The notes under the pieces were generated by a model, which saw nothing but the letters and a program-made list of their open reading frames with translations, was not told the origin of the DNA and searched no databases. From Chitinophagaceae bacterium (GTDB lineage Bacteria > Bacteroidota > Bacteroidia > Chitinophagales > Chitinophagaceae), in assembly GCA_016787065.1 (NCBI GenBank), contig JAEUVD010000006.1, forward strand, positions 1-64,000: DNA of 64,000 nt, read 5' to 3'. The position numbers and the translations under genes were made by a program. Position 1 is the stretch's first letter, and each line of letters starts with the position of its first letter. Positions 19,567 to 28,077 of this stretch are shown here, in pieces.

Positions 19567-20538
19567 GTGGTTTTAGTATTTGCTGAACAACAAAAAGGAC
19601 TATTTAAAAAGGCAACTTTCGAAGCAGTGTCTTATGGTGCAGCGGTGGCATCGCAAACAGGAACTACCTGTGCAGCTATCGTTTTAGGAGAAGCATCCGA
19701 CGCCGCGCAGCTTGGTGCGTACGGAGCAACAACCGTATTTCATGTTACTGATAGTAAATTAAACAACCTAGAAGCAAAAGCCTATGCGAAAGCGATTACT
19801 TCCATAGCTGGAGAACATAACGCGTCCGTTTTAATTTTCTCAAATAATAATACGGCCAAAGCAGTAGCCCCTCGCGTGGCTGCACGTTTACAAGCCGGCT
19901 TAGTGGCAGGTGCCATAGCACTTCCTGATACATCAAATGGTTTTGTAGTTAAAAAATCTGTGTTTTCAGGCAAGGCCTTCGCATTTGTTGAGGTAAAATC
20001 TGCTACCAAAGTCATATCACTTACTCCGAACGCATATGGAGTGAATAAAACAGATAGCAGTGCCAGGGTAGAACAAAAGACGGTATCTTTTTCTGATTCC
20101 GACTTTGCGGTTAAAGTTACCAATTCAAATACGGTAACAGGTATTGTTCCTTTAGGTGAAGCTGAATTAGTAGTGAGTGGCGGACGAGGATTAAAAGGAC
20201 CTGAAAATTGGGGTATCTTAGAAGACTTAGCCGCTAGCATTGGAGCTACGCTCGCCTGCTCTCGTCCGGTTGCCGATGCACACTGGCGTCCACATCATGA
20301 GCATGTAGGACAAACAGGTGGTACCATTCGTCCGAATTTATATGTTGCGGTGGGTATATCCGGAGCTATTCAACATTTAGCCGGTGTAAACAGTTCAAAA
20401 ACGATTGTGGTTATCAATAAAGACCCGGAAGCACCTTTTTTCAAAGCTGCCGACTATGGTGTCATTGGAGATGCCTTTGACGTTGTACCGAAATTAACAG
20501 AAGCGTTTAAAAAGTTCAAAGCATCGCAAAATAGCTAA
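19567..20538 (+). CDS. etfA: Electron transfer flavoprotein alpha subunit
   Basis: A 323-residue FAD-binding subunit. It starts with GTG (VVLVFAEQQKGLFKKA), which aligns with the usual EtfA N-terminus; no better ATG is present. The C-terminal FAD domain is complete: VSGGRGLKGPENW, then SRPVADAHWRPHHEHVGQTG, then YVAVGISGAIQHLAGV and VINKDPEAPFF. It accepts electrons from acyl-CoA dehydrogenases with EtfB and passes them to ETF-quinone oxidoreductase. The fatty-acid and branched-chain catabolic context fits the HMG-CoA lyase encoded 2 kb downstream. Confidence 0.96.
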   Translation: MVLVFAEQQKGLFKKATFEAVSYGAAVASQTGTTCAAIVLGEASDAAQLGAYGATTVFHVTDSKLNNLEAKAYAKAITSIAGEHNASVLIFSNNNTAKAVAPRVAARLQAGLVAGAIALPDTSNGFVVKKSVFSGKAFAFVEVKSATKVISLTPNAYGVNKTDSSARVEQKTVSFSDSDFAVKVTNSNTVTGIVPLGEAELVVSGGRGLKGPENWGILEDLAASIGATLACSRPVADAHWRPHHEHVGQTGGTIRPNLYVAVGISGAIQHLAGVNSSKTIVVINKDPEAPFFKAADYGVIGDAFDVVPKLTEAFKKFKASQNS

Positions 20539-20544
20539 TCTGAT

Positions 20545-20552
20545 TATCTTTG
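20545..20552 (+). promoter_or_regulatory. -7 box of the bifunctional nuclease gene
   Basis: TATCTTTG lies just after the etfA stop and 7 nt before the ATG at 20560, suggesting an own promoter with an almost absent 5' leader in addition to read-through from etfBA. Confidence 0.5.
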
Positions 20553-20559
20553 ACATCCT

Positions 20560-21150
20560 ATGAGTTCAAGAAAACTAGAGCTGGAAATTGTTGCCCTTTC
20601 ACATAGTGTAACCCAATCGCATTCCTATGCTGTTGTTTTAGGCGAAGTAAATGGTGTTCGTAAATTACCCATTGTGATTGGTGGTTTTGAGGCTCAAGCG
20701 ATTGCCGTTGCTCTGGAAAATATGCAACCTACACGACCTTTAACGCACGATCTGTTGAAGAATATGATGGTGGCTTTCAGTTTACAATTATCTGAAGTAT
20801 TGATTCATCGAATTCATGAAGGTATTTTTTATGCCAAACTAATTTGTCAGTCTCCAACCGAAACCATTGAAATAGATTCTCGTACCTCCGATGCCCTTGC
20901 TTTAGCCGTACGTTTTGATGCTCCTATATTTACCTTTGAATCTATTTTAGATACAGCAGGTTTACAAATGGATGATAACCTTACCGATGAGGGCAATCCG
21001 AAACCAACGAAATCAAAAGTGAGTAGTAACAAAAATGAATTGGCTTCCATGAATGTGCAGGATTTACAAAAACTATTAGAGGAAGTTTTAGATAAAGAAG
21101 ATTATATCCGCGCTGCAGCCATTCGTGATGAGTTGAATTCTAGAAAATAA
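20560..21150 (+). CDS. Bifunctional nuclease family protein (BFN/DUF151)
   Basis: A 196-residue protein. The first ~135 residues are the bifunctional-nuclease (DUF151) domain: LGEVNGVRKLPIVIGGFEAQAIAVALE, then RPLTHDL, then IDSRTSDALALAVRFDAPIF. After a linker, the C-terminal ~35 residues form a UvrB/UvrC-like motif (LQKLLEEVLDKEDYIRAAAIRDELNSR). Both RNase and DNase activity have been reported for the family in plants, but the bacterial role is poorly defined. It follows etfA by 21 bp. Confidence 0.9.
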   Translation: MSSRKLELEIVALSHSVTQSHSYAVVLGEVNGVRKLPIVIGGFEAQAIAVALENMQPTRPLTHDLLKNMMVAFSLQLSEVLIHRIHEGIFYAKLICQSPTETIEIDSRTSDALALAVRFDAPIFTFESILDTAGLQMDDNLTDEGNPKPTKSKVSSNKNELASMNVQDLQKLLEEVLDKEDYIRAAAIRDELNSRK

Positions 21151-21315
21151 AGAGAAGGTTATTTTTTATACTTAAGTCTTAGGTTATTTGTTTCATACAT
21201 TTTATGTGTATTGCCTGATGGTATGTTAGTTTAATTTGAACTCATTCCTTATATACCTCAAGCTGATTATGGTAATGGTATCCAAATAAATTGCTAACGA
21301 ATTCGTTAATCATGT

Positions 21316-22179
21316 ATGACCAAATACATCGGCCTCTATTTCATTCCCTTGTTTTTTCTTGCCTGTCAATCTAATGTTTTCGATCAAATGCTTCGAAATG
21401 ATCAAGAACTTCACAAACCTCAACCGGGCGAATGGCGTTTTGAACACAAAGAAAATAGTCAATCACTTCATGATTTTAGACAATCAAATTTTATTCGACC
21501 TGATTCCAAACGCAAGAACATTGATCTAATTCCAATTGGAACATTTACTTTGAACGATGCGCAACAGCTCAGTTTATGCTGCGAATACTTGTCGATATTC
21601 TACCAAATTCCTTGTCGTTTATCGACAGTAATTTCAGATACTGCTATTCCTACTAAAAACAGACGAATAGGAACTGACCATCAAATTCAACTCTTGGCTC
21701 CTTTTATACTGGATTCTGTTTTGTTACCACAACTTGATTCACATGCCTTTTGTTCCATGGCTATAACAACCCAAGACCTTTTTCCTAAACCAGAGTGGAA
21801 CTATGTGTTTGGTTTAGCCTCTTTTACCAATCGAGTTAGTGTAAGTTCCATATATCGATTTCGGGATCAGCCTGCTTTGAATCAAATCGATAATGTTTGT
21901 TTGCTACGGTTATTAAAAACAGCATCTCATGAAACGGGTCATATGGTGGGCTTACATCATTGTCAACACGCGCATTGTGTCATGAACGGATCGAATAGTT
22001 TACAAGAACTTGATCAAATTTTTTGTCGCCTTTGCTCTGATTGTCTTCAAAAATTAAACAGTAATATTCCTTTGAAGATAGAAGAAAGAAACATACAACT
22101 CCTTCAATTTTTCAGAAAGAATCATCTCGAAACGCCCATACAAGAACTCATTCCGGATAGTATAGCCTTTGCTAATTAA
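21316..22179 (+). CDS. Archaemetzincin-like zinc metalloprotease lipoprotein
   Basis: A 287-residue protein. The N-terminus (MTKYIGLYFIPLFFLACQSN) is a lipoprotein signal with Cys17 as the likely lipidated residue. The metzincin zinc site HETGHMVGLHH is followed by the extra cysteines characteristic of archaemetzincins (HCQHAHCVMN and CRLCSDC). The sequence thus carries both the catalytic site with Met and the Cys4-type second zinc site. Archaemetzincins are usually about 180-200 residues without an export signal, so the ~90-residue N-terminal extension and lipobox are unusual. Substrate unknown. The start at 21316 is preferred over an out-of-frame ATG at 21312. Confidence 0.85.
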   Translation: MTKYIGLYFIPLFFLACQSNVFDQMLRNDQELHKPQPGEWRFEHKENSQSLHDFRQSNFIRPDSKRKNIDLIPIGTFTLNDAQQLSLCCEYLSIFYQIPCRLSTVISDTAIPTKNRRIGTDHQIQLLAPFILDSVLLPQLDSHAFCSMAITTQDLFPKPEWNYVFGLASFTNRVSVSSIYRFRDQPALNQIDNVCLLRLLKTASHETGHMVGLHHCQHAHCVMNGSNSLQELDQIFCRLCSDCLQKLNSNIPLKIEERNIQLLQFFRKNHLETPIQELIPDSIAFAN

Positions 22180-22355
22180 GATTAAGAAAAGGATATTTTA
22201 TTAAATACTTCATTTCAAGAATCTGTAATCTTTATTTATTACGAAATGAGCGTTTGTACTTTATAGAGCAATACGCTTTCAGTTGCATGCAAGGCATTTG
22301 AAAATGCCCCCTCTGATTATATCAAAAATTACTGCTAATATTCTGCTTCAAAAAT

Positions 22356-22363
22356 TACCTTTG
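22356..22363 (+). promoter_or_regulatory. -7 box abutting mvaB start
   Basis: TACCTTTG followed by C, ending 4 nt before the ATG at 22368. The predicted transcription start falls on or beside the start codon, so the mRNA is probably leaderless. Confidence 0.6.
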
Positions 22364-22367
22364 CCCC

Positions 22368-23219
22368 ATGCAGTTAAAACTAGTAGAATGTCCAAGGGAT
22401 GCTATGCAAGGGTGGTCGCATTTTATTTCAACAGAAAAAAAAATTAACTACCTCCAAAAACTATTAGAAGTTGGTTTCGATACGTTAGATTTTGGATCCT
22501 TTGTATCGCCAAAGGCAATACCTCAATTGGCCGATACAGCTGAAGTATTGAAAAAACTGGATGTAAGTGATACCCGAACTAAACTTCTCGCAATCATTGC
22601 CAATACGCGCGGCGCTGAAGAAGCAGTGGCTTATGAACAAATACGTTATTTAGGATTTCCATTTTCAATTTCTGAAACCTTTCAACAAAAAAATACGAAT
22701 AGCAGTATTGAAGAATCATTGCATACGGTGGAAAAAATTCAATCGCTTTGTGTTCAACGAAATAAAGACATGGTTGTGTACATTTCCATGGGTTTTGGTA
22801 ATCCGTATGGCGATCCGTATACTAGCGATATAGCGCTGCATTGGGTTGAACGTCTTGCACAATTAGGTATTCATATATTTTCCATGTCGGATACGGTAGG
22901 TGTTTCCAATCCTGAGAATATTGCGTACATTTTTTCTCATTTAGTTCCGGCTTTTAAAAATTTAGAATTTGGTGCTCACTTTCACTCTACCGTAGAAACT
23001 CGACGTGAAAAATTAAAAGCGGCATTTGACAATGGATGTCGACGATTTGATAGTGCCATACATGGCATTGGTGGTTGCCCGATGGCACAAAACGAATTAG
23101 TTGGCAATATGGCAACGGAAGATGTAATTGGTTTTTTTGGTGAACAACAAATCGACTTGAAACTTAACTCCAATGCACTTGCTGAAGCTACTATTTTGTC
23201 GAATGAAATTTTTATATAG
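22368..23219 (+). CDS. mvaB: Hydroxymethylglutaryl-CoA lyase
   Basis: A 283-residue TIM-barrel protein of the HMG-CoA lyase family. The N-terminal LVECPRDAMQGW carries the catalytic Arg-Asp. SDTVGVSNPENIAYIFSHL and GAHFHSTVETRREKLKAAFDNGCRRFDSAI supply the metal-binding His residues. The loop GIGGCPMAQNELVGNMATED contains the catalytic Cys. It cleaves HMG-CoA to acetyl-CoA and acetoacetate, the last step of leucine degradation. It stands alone, followed by a degenerate VOC gene. Confidence 0.94.
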   Translation: MQLKLVECPRDAMQGWSHFISTEKKINYLQKLLEVGFDTLDFGSFVSPKAIPQLADTAEVLKKLDVSDTRTKLLAIIANTRGAEEAVAYEQIRYLGFPFSISETFQQKNTNSSIEESLHTVEKIQSLCVQRNKDMVVYISMGFGNPYGDPYTSDIALHWVERLAQLGIHIFSMSDTVGVSNPENIAYIFSHLVPAFKNLEFGAHFHSTVETRREKLKAAFDNGCRRFDSAIHGIGGCPMAQNELVGNMATEDVIGFFGEQQIDLKLNSNALAEATILSNEIFI

Positions 23220-23255
23220 AAAAGCATTGCTTTCAAATTCTAAATCTATTTGATC

Positions 23256-23648
23256 ATGAATCACATCATGCATGTTGAAACAATTTTATATGTTTAAGAT
23301 CAAGTTGCAAGCACCTTATTTTATTCAAAACTTTTCAGAAAAAAACCTGATTTAGAAGTTCCTGGAATAACAGAATTTAAGATCAACGACCAATTTAAAA
23401 TTGGGTTGATGCCAAACCATGGGATTCAAAAAATTTTAAACACCATGCCTCATCCAATGTTGGGCACTGGCATTCCACGTTGCGAAGTTTATCTTGAAGT
23501 TAATGATATCGCCTTGGAATTTAACAATGCGCTTTCTGCCGGTGCCACCTTAATTAGTGGTATGGAAGCTCGTGACTGGGGCGATATGGTATGTTACTTT
23601 GCCGATCCCGACGGTCATATCATTGCCTTTGCGCAAAAGATTCGTTAG
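23256..23648 (+). pseudogene. VOC-family (glyoxalase-like) protein, broken by in-frame TAA
   Basis: Reading from the ATG at 23256, the frame encodes MNHIMHVETILYV, then a TAA at 23295-23297, then DQVASTLFYSKLFRKKPDL and on to the stop at 23648. Without the stop this would be a continuous ~130-residue VOC protein: beta-strand ILYVxD, VEVPGI, and the C-terminal DWGDMVCYFADPDGHIIAFAQK with the metal-ligand Glu/His pattern. Codon 14 would become sense by one base change (for example TAA to AAA, Lys). The remaining ATG at 23406 begins only 80 codons from the end and would lack the first strands of the fold. It is either a recent pseudogene or an assembly error. Confidence 0.8.
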
Positions 23649-23674
23649 AATAAATTCGCCTCCATTTTCATCTT

Positions 23675-24589
23675 CTAAGCATCTTCACCCCAATGCTCCA
23701 ATTCCTCTGCTGACCATAAATCGGGGAAGAAAATTCGACGTTGATAACGGGGGTGCATATACTTACGCCAATCGCTTCCTCCGGTAGCTGCGGCCTCACC
23801 TAAATACTTACCGGCCGCATGATAATGAGCCATTACCCAGGTAATGTTTACCGTTTTATCATAATGCCGCATGGCCGCTATCAGTTTCGCATCTTGTCGA
23901 ACATCATCCGGTAATTGTTTAAAGCGCGTGTACAAGTTAGTAGTGTTATACTCCTCCATTTTTCTTAAAAACATAGTCCGATACTTCCGTTCGAATAACA
24001 CAATTAACGTGTTCTTTTTACCTGTTGCATGATCTTTACCTGCCGCTTGCCAATACAAATGATCGTATGCATGTGAATAAGGCGTATTACGATCAATAGT
24101 TGCTCGAAATCTGTAATCAATCAAATTAATTAACTCGGTAGACGCGAATTCAATTAAGCGATACTGTGCACTTTGAAACCCACTTGCAGGTGTAAGTGTA
24201 TTACGGAATTTTTGATATTGTTCGATATCCATACCATCACCCATAATAGAAAATGAGGTGGAAAGCATATCAAAATAACGACTTATTCTGCGCAGCTTTT
24301 CGGTAAAAAATGCAGCTTCAATGTTATCACTGTTACTCACCTGATCAATTTCCCATAAGATCATTTTGAAAAGAAGTTCATTTATTTGATGATACATGAT
24401 GAAAACCATTTCATCGGGTAAGTTACTTCGTTGAACTTGTAAACTCAGCAAGGATTCAGGCAGAATATAATCCCAATAGGTAATGGGTGTTGCATGAAGT
24501 AAGCCTTCTAAATGAACATCTGTATTCTGATCAATAGCCTTAAATTTTTCGTCTAATTGTTGTAACAAAAATTCTCTTTTTTCCGTCAT
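23675..24589 (-). CDS. Tryptophan 2,3-dioxygenase family protein
   Basis: A 304-residue all-alpha heme dioxygenase. The distal region is seen in MVFIMYHQINELLFKMILWEID (conserved His near residue 67). The region TPASGFQSAQYRLIEF corresponds to the substrate-binding segment 'SGFQS.QFR'. The loop TGGSDWRKYM matches the family's GTGGS block. The enzyme opens the indole ring of tryptophan to N-formylkynurenine. No other kynurenine-pathway gene is close by. It converges with the VOC pseudogene. Confidence 0.88.
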   Translation of the reverse strand: MTEKREFLLQQLDEKFKAIDQNTDVHLEGLLHATPITYWDYILPESLLSLQVQRSNLPDEMVFIMYHQINELLFKMILWEIDQVSNSDNIEAAFFTEKLRRISRYFDMLSTSFSIMGDGMDIEQYQKFRNTLTPASGFQSAQYRLIEFASTELINLIDYRFRATIDRNTPYSHAYDHLYWQAAGKDHATGKKNTLIVLFERKYRTMFLRKMEEYNTTNLYTRFKQLPDDVRQDAKLIAAMRHYDKTVNITWVMAHYHAAGKYLGEAAATGGSDWRKYMHPRYQRRIFFPDLWSAEELEHWGEDA

Positions 24590-24780
24590 GGTGAAACACT
24601 GTAAGTAGCAAACTTAATCAATTTCCTCGTTGTTTGAAATGTTGATTGCTTTGCACATTGAATGATTTTGATCAGGTTCTACCATAAAACAAAAATCTCC
24701 TAAACAAAGTGCTTATCCTCAATCTGAATAACTATTTTTTCCTACTGCATGAAAAGATTTTACTTTCACGGCTTAGGTAT

Positions 24781-25434
24781 ATGAAACATAAATTCATCAC
24801 CATAGAAGGAAATATTGGCGCGGGAAAAACAACACTCGCAATGATGATGCAGGAGCATTTTCAAGCTAAACTCATTTTAGAAGAATTTGCAGACAATCCT
24901 TTTCTTCCTAAATTTTATCAAGATAAGGAGAAATATAGTTTTCCTTTAGAGCTTTCCTTTCTGGCGGATCGCTATAAACAAATGAAGGCCTTGCTCAACA
25001 CACGCGATTTATTCAATCAGGTAACCCTTTCAGACTATCTGTTTATTAAGTGCAAGTTGTTTGCAAAAGTAAATTTACCGGAAGACGAGTATCAACTGTT
25101 TAATACACTCTTTGAAATCATTTTACCAAATCTTCCTGAACCTGATTTACTAATTTATTTACACGCTCCGATTGAAAAATTGACTGCCAATATCAAAAAA
25201 AGGAACCGTGCATATGAGCAAAATATGGATACAACCTACCTTGAAAATTTACAACATATCTATACCCAATTGTTGAAATCGGCGTTGTACCCTACCCTAA
25301 TTATTGATACCACACAAACCGATTTTTTACAGCATCCAACTCATTTCAAAGAGTTGCTTGCGCAACTGGAACATGATTATCCAAAAGGATTACATTATGC
25401 CACATTCAGTGCGCTTGAACCAAGCTTGTTTTAA
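24781..25434 (+). CDS. Deoxynucleoside kinase
   Basis: A 217-residue deoxynucleoside kinase (dGK/dAK/dCK family). The P-loop EGNIGAGKTT is at residues 8-17, with an EEFADNPFLPKFY segment for substrate binding, SFLADRYKQ (the catalytic D-R region) and a LID-like KKRNRAYEQNMD. The frame is open from 24709, but the extra 24 residues precede the P-loop in a way unlike the family, and the ATG at 24781 puts the P-loop where expected. It salvages deoxynucleosides in the cytosol. Confidence 0.9.
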   Translation: MKHKFITIEGNIGAGKTTLAMMMQEHFQAKLILEEFADNPFLPKFYQDKEKYSFPLELSFLADRYKQMKALLNTRDLFNQVTLSDYLFIKCKLFAKVNLPEDEYQLFNTLFEIILPNLPEPDLLIYLHAPIEKLTANIKKRNRAYEQNMDTTYLENLQHIYTQLLKSALYPTLIIDTTQTDFLQHPTHFKELLAQLEHDYPKGLHYATFSALEPSLF

Positions 25435-25466
25435 AATTCCAAAGCATTTTTTTACTGCTGTAATAA

Positions 25467-27419
25467 CTAAAAATAAGGACGTATTTGTTTTAGAAACAAC
25501 TTGCCATCATCAAATTTAAACTCAATATCGTACGATACACTGGAGTTGATGAATTGCGCAAAATATTCGTCGCAAACAGCTATTGCTTTATAGAGCTGTT
25601 GAATTTGATGAATCGATAATACAGGTTTACCCATATTTTGGTTTCCATATGCGATATAGTCTACAGCAATGTCGTCTGTAAAAGGATTAAAATCTGCAGG
25701 TTTAAACATCGTGAACTGATCGCACTGTAAATTTGAGTCCGGTTGCACCACGCTGAGTTCCTTCGTTTGTACATTTACAGTAAACCCAGGAAATGAAGGT
25801 CGGTAAATGTTCTTAGTTACCACAACTCCATTCGCTTCTTCCTCCGGAAAATTTTGATGACATAGAATTGCCATCATTACGCCATCTTGAACTATATGTG
25901 CTTGCTCTCGGGTTATAAACGCTTCAAAACTCCAGGTAGATGCCCACACTTTTTTAATCGCTAATTCAATCGACTTCATAGAATCTCCAAGAATACCGGT
26001 TTTACTAGAATATAAACCAGCACCAGAAAAACCGGGTGCATCTTCCGCATTGCTACTTGAACGAAAACGATATGAACCATCGTTTCCTTGTTTTCTTATA
26101 GCTGCTTCCACTAATTTTAAACATACCGGATCCATTTTTTTAGCGAGAATTAAATTCCGTAATGTCTTAAGCGCAAACTTTAATTCTTCCTGCTTTAGCG
26201 TTGATTTTGATTTAAGAATATAGTCTAACTGCGTTTTAATCAATGAATCGGATATGTGCTGTTGATAATAATAAAATGGTATGGCAAAACTACCCGCAGG
26301 CGTATTAAATACATTTCTGTTTTCTTTACTAAGCTTCTCTAGTAAATAGAGGTTAGCCGCTTTGTTGCCTATCTTATTCTTGTCTTTATACTTGAACGAT
26401 GCCAATGGTTGAATTGCACGGAAAATAGTATCTGCCTCAAGCTTTACAGCTTCTTGTTTTCCGATGCGTACATTGTTTCGGCAAACATTCTCCTCTACCT
26501 TCTGAATGAAAAAACTATCGGTTGTTATACGCACATGAACCCATGAATTGTTCAGTTCCTGAAACGATTTATTCCAAATCTCTTTATACGCAAAACATGG
26601 CATTCGCTTGTTGTGCGTTAATACCTGAATATGACTTAAAGGGGTTTGAAATTGATCGGTAATGATACCCTGACAAGTTGGAATGAATAAAGGTGAACCC
26701 TGAAGCACATAAATACAATCTTCTTGATAGAACGGAATATCTTTAGAGGAAGAAATAAAAACTAACTTACCATAAGCATCACCAGTAACGATGCATTGAT
26801 AGGATAAGCTTGCATAAATATCATTCGGATAAAGAAGAGGTAATGGTTGAATTTCGGGTACAGCCTGTTTTAACAGTTCGCCGTTTATAAGTATGAATAA
26901 CTTGTTTTTGATGTAACTAGTTTCTTGTATTTTTTTATAAATAGCAGTAATAATATTCGGACTAATTTCATCTTCCGTTACGAATTCCAAGCCATATGAA
27001 TTTAGTGTTGGATAGTAATTAAGATTTGCTAAACCATACTTGCGCATACTTGTTTCAGTGTAATTCGTTTGATTGAATAACGTTAATCCACCTTGAAAGC
27101 CAAGTATATCCTCACAAAAATCAAAATGATAAGTATATACATTAGAGTTGATATAATAGAGTTTTTTCGACTTCAAATCGTAAACCACCTTAACTGTACT
27201 TACACCATTATATTTAGCAACAAGCGGCGAACCACTTAATGCTTGAAAAGAATTACTATCGGCCAGTTTAAGTTGATATAGGTTCGATGATTTTTTTGTA
27301 GTTTGATTTTTCTTTTCCGGAAGAAAAAAACTCTTAAGGCACAGCGCTGTGGTAAGAAAAACCAGTAATAACGTTATAAATCGCCACATGGTTTTGCTCA
27401 ACTTTTTACTTTTTTCCAT
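25467..27419 (-). CDS. Membrane-anchored PEP-synthase-like protein: phosphohistidine domain plus ATP-grasp
   Basis: A 650-residue protein; the ATG at 27419 is chosen because the upstream open frame overlaps the neighbouring gene. Residues 12-33 form one hydrophobic segment behind a Lys/Arg-rich N-terminus, so a signal anchor with the bulk outside the cytoplasm is predicted. Residues 235-280 (GSPLFIPTCQGIITD, TPLSHIQVL, MPCFAY) resemble the swivelling phosphohistidine domain, with His263 in the active position. Residues 348-650 match the PPDK/PEP-synthase ATP-grasp domain: IGNKAANL, FRSSSNAEDAPG and terminal LKQIRP. The PEP-binding barrel is absent. The order His-domain then ATP-grasp matches glucan water dikinases. 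Function unknown; start overlaps the upstream gene by 22 nt. Confidence 0.75.
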   Translation of the reverse strand: MEKSKKLSKTMWRFITLLLVFLTTALCLKSFFLPEKKNQTTKKSSNLYQLKLADSNSFQALSGSPLVAKYNGVSTVKVVYDLKSKKLYYINSNVYTYHFDFCEDILGFQGGLTLFNQTNYTETSMRKYGLANLNYYPTLNSYGLEFVTEDEISPNIITAIYKKIQETSYIKNKLFILINGELLKQAVPEIQPLPLLYPNDIYASLSYQCIVTGDAYGKLVFISSSKDIPFYQEDCIYVLQGSPLFIPTCQGIITDQFQTPLSHIQVLTHNKRMPCFAYKEIWNKSFQELNNSWVHVRITTDSFFIQKVEENVCRNNVRIGKQEAVKLEADTIFRAIQPLASFKYKDKNKIGNKAANLYLLEKLSKENRNVFNTPAGSFAIPFYYYQQHISDSLIKTQLDYILKSKSTLKQEELKFALKTLRNLILAKKMDPVCLKLVEAAIRKQGNDGSYRFRSSSNAEDAPGFSGAGLYSSKTGILGDSMKSIELAIKKVWASTWSFEAFITREQAHIVQDGVMMAILCHQNFPEEEANGVVVTKNIYRPSFPGFTVNVQTKELSVVQPDSNLQCDQFTMFKPADFNPFTDDIAVDYIAYGNQNMGKPVLSIHQIQQLYKAIAVCDEYFAQFINSSVSYDIEFKFDDGKLFLKQIRPYF

Positions 27420-27742
27420 CCGGTAACAATCATAATAAACGAAAGTACAACGAGGAAGGAGAAAAAAAGTACTACCATCCAATTTGCTCCCGAAGATAAG
27501 GCTACAAAAACAGCTCCTAATTGCAGCGCCGTGGATAAAGCCGCTACACTCAGTGTAAGCCACGTTTTACGTATCAATCCCCAATAAATTACAAAAGGGC
27601 CAAACGGTATTAACGTGATTAAAAGAATAAAAGCGATTAATAATAAAATGGCATCTAAAATTGAAAGATCAGGACCAAAATTCTTGGCCGATGTAAGTAA
27701 AAACAATAACGGAAGTAGTGCTAGACGTTGAATTTTCCTCAT
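27398..27742 (-). CDS. Small membrane protein (signal peptide plus three TM helices)
   Basis: A 114-residue very hydrophobic protein. It starts MRKIQRLALLPLLFLLTSA, which looks like a Sec signal, and is followed by three hydrophobic spans (about 32-55, 62-80, 86-107). It ends with a basic tail (GWKKVKS). The ATG at 27742 lies 1 nt after the stop of the upstream gene, and its own 3' end overlaps the ATP-grasp gene by 22 nt, so the three genes form a coupled operon. I do not recognise the family. Association with the downstream enzyme is inferred from linkage only. Confidence 0.75.
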   Translation of the reverse strand: MRKIQRLALLPLLFLLTSAKNFGPDLSILDAILLLIAFILLITLIPFGPFVIYWGLIRKTWLTLSVAALSTALQLGAVFVALSSGANWMVVLFFSFLVVLSFIMIVTGWKKVKS

Positions 27743-27743
27743 C

Positions 27744-28073
27744 TTATGATTTTGCCATACCGATGAGCATTCCGTTAATAACACAGGGAACAAAACAAAT
27801 AAGTGCAGGAAGAACCAAATTCAGAGACACTAGAAAAAAAACACCACTTAAAAAAAATGGAATGGTGAATAAACTTCCTAAAACGAGAAATAACAGTTTA
27901 GGTTTCTTTTTATAGGCTGCGGAAAAAACAAACGACAAGATTAGTAACACGAGAACTAACGTGATTAATCCAATAAGTACTTCATCGGAAATAATATCAC
28001 CTTTTATTCCACCCGCATAAACTGAAGATGAAATAAGTGAAAACAAGGCTAGCAGGGTATTTCTTCTTTTCAT
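27744..28073 (-). CDS. Small membrane protein, first gene of the ATP-grasp operon
   Basis: A 109-residue protein with an N-terminal signal-like segment (MKRRNTLLALFSLISSSVYA) and then three predicted hydrophobic spans (about 31-52, 58-80, 84-105). Its layout parallels that of the following gene, which suggests related or partner membrane proteins, although pairwise identity looks low. A consensus promoter lies directly upstream, with the -7 box 4 nt from the ATG. Function unknown. Confidence 0.72.
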   Translation of the reverse strand: MKRRNTLLALFSLISSSVYAGGIKGDIISDEVLIGLITLVLVLLILSFVFSAAYKKKPKLLFLVLGSLFTIPFFLSGVFFLVSLNLVLPALICFVPCVINGMLIGMAKS

Positions 28074-28077
28074 AGTA

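Noticed and set aside
23295..23297. Programmed stop-codon readthrough in the VOC gene
   Set aside because: The codon is TAA, the strongest stop, with no downstream hairpin or recoding signal visible; a mutation or sequencing error is simpler.
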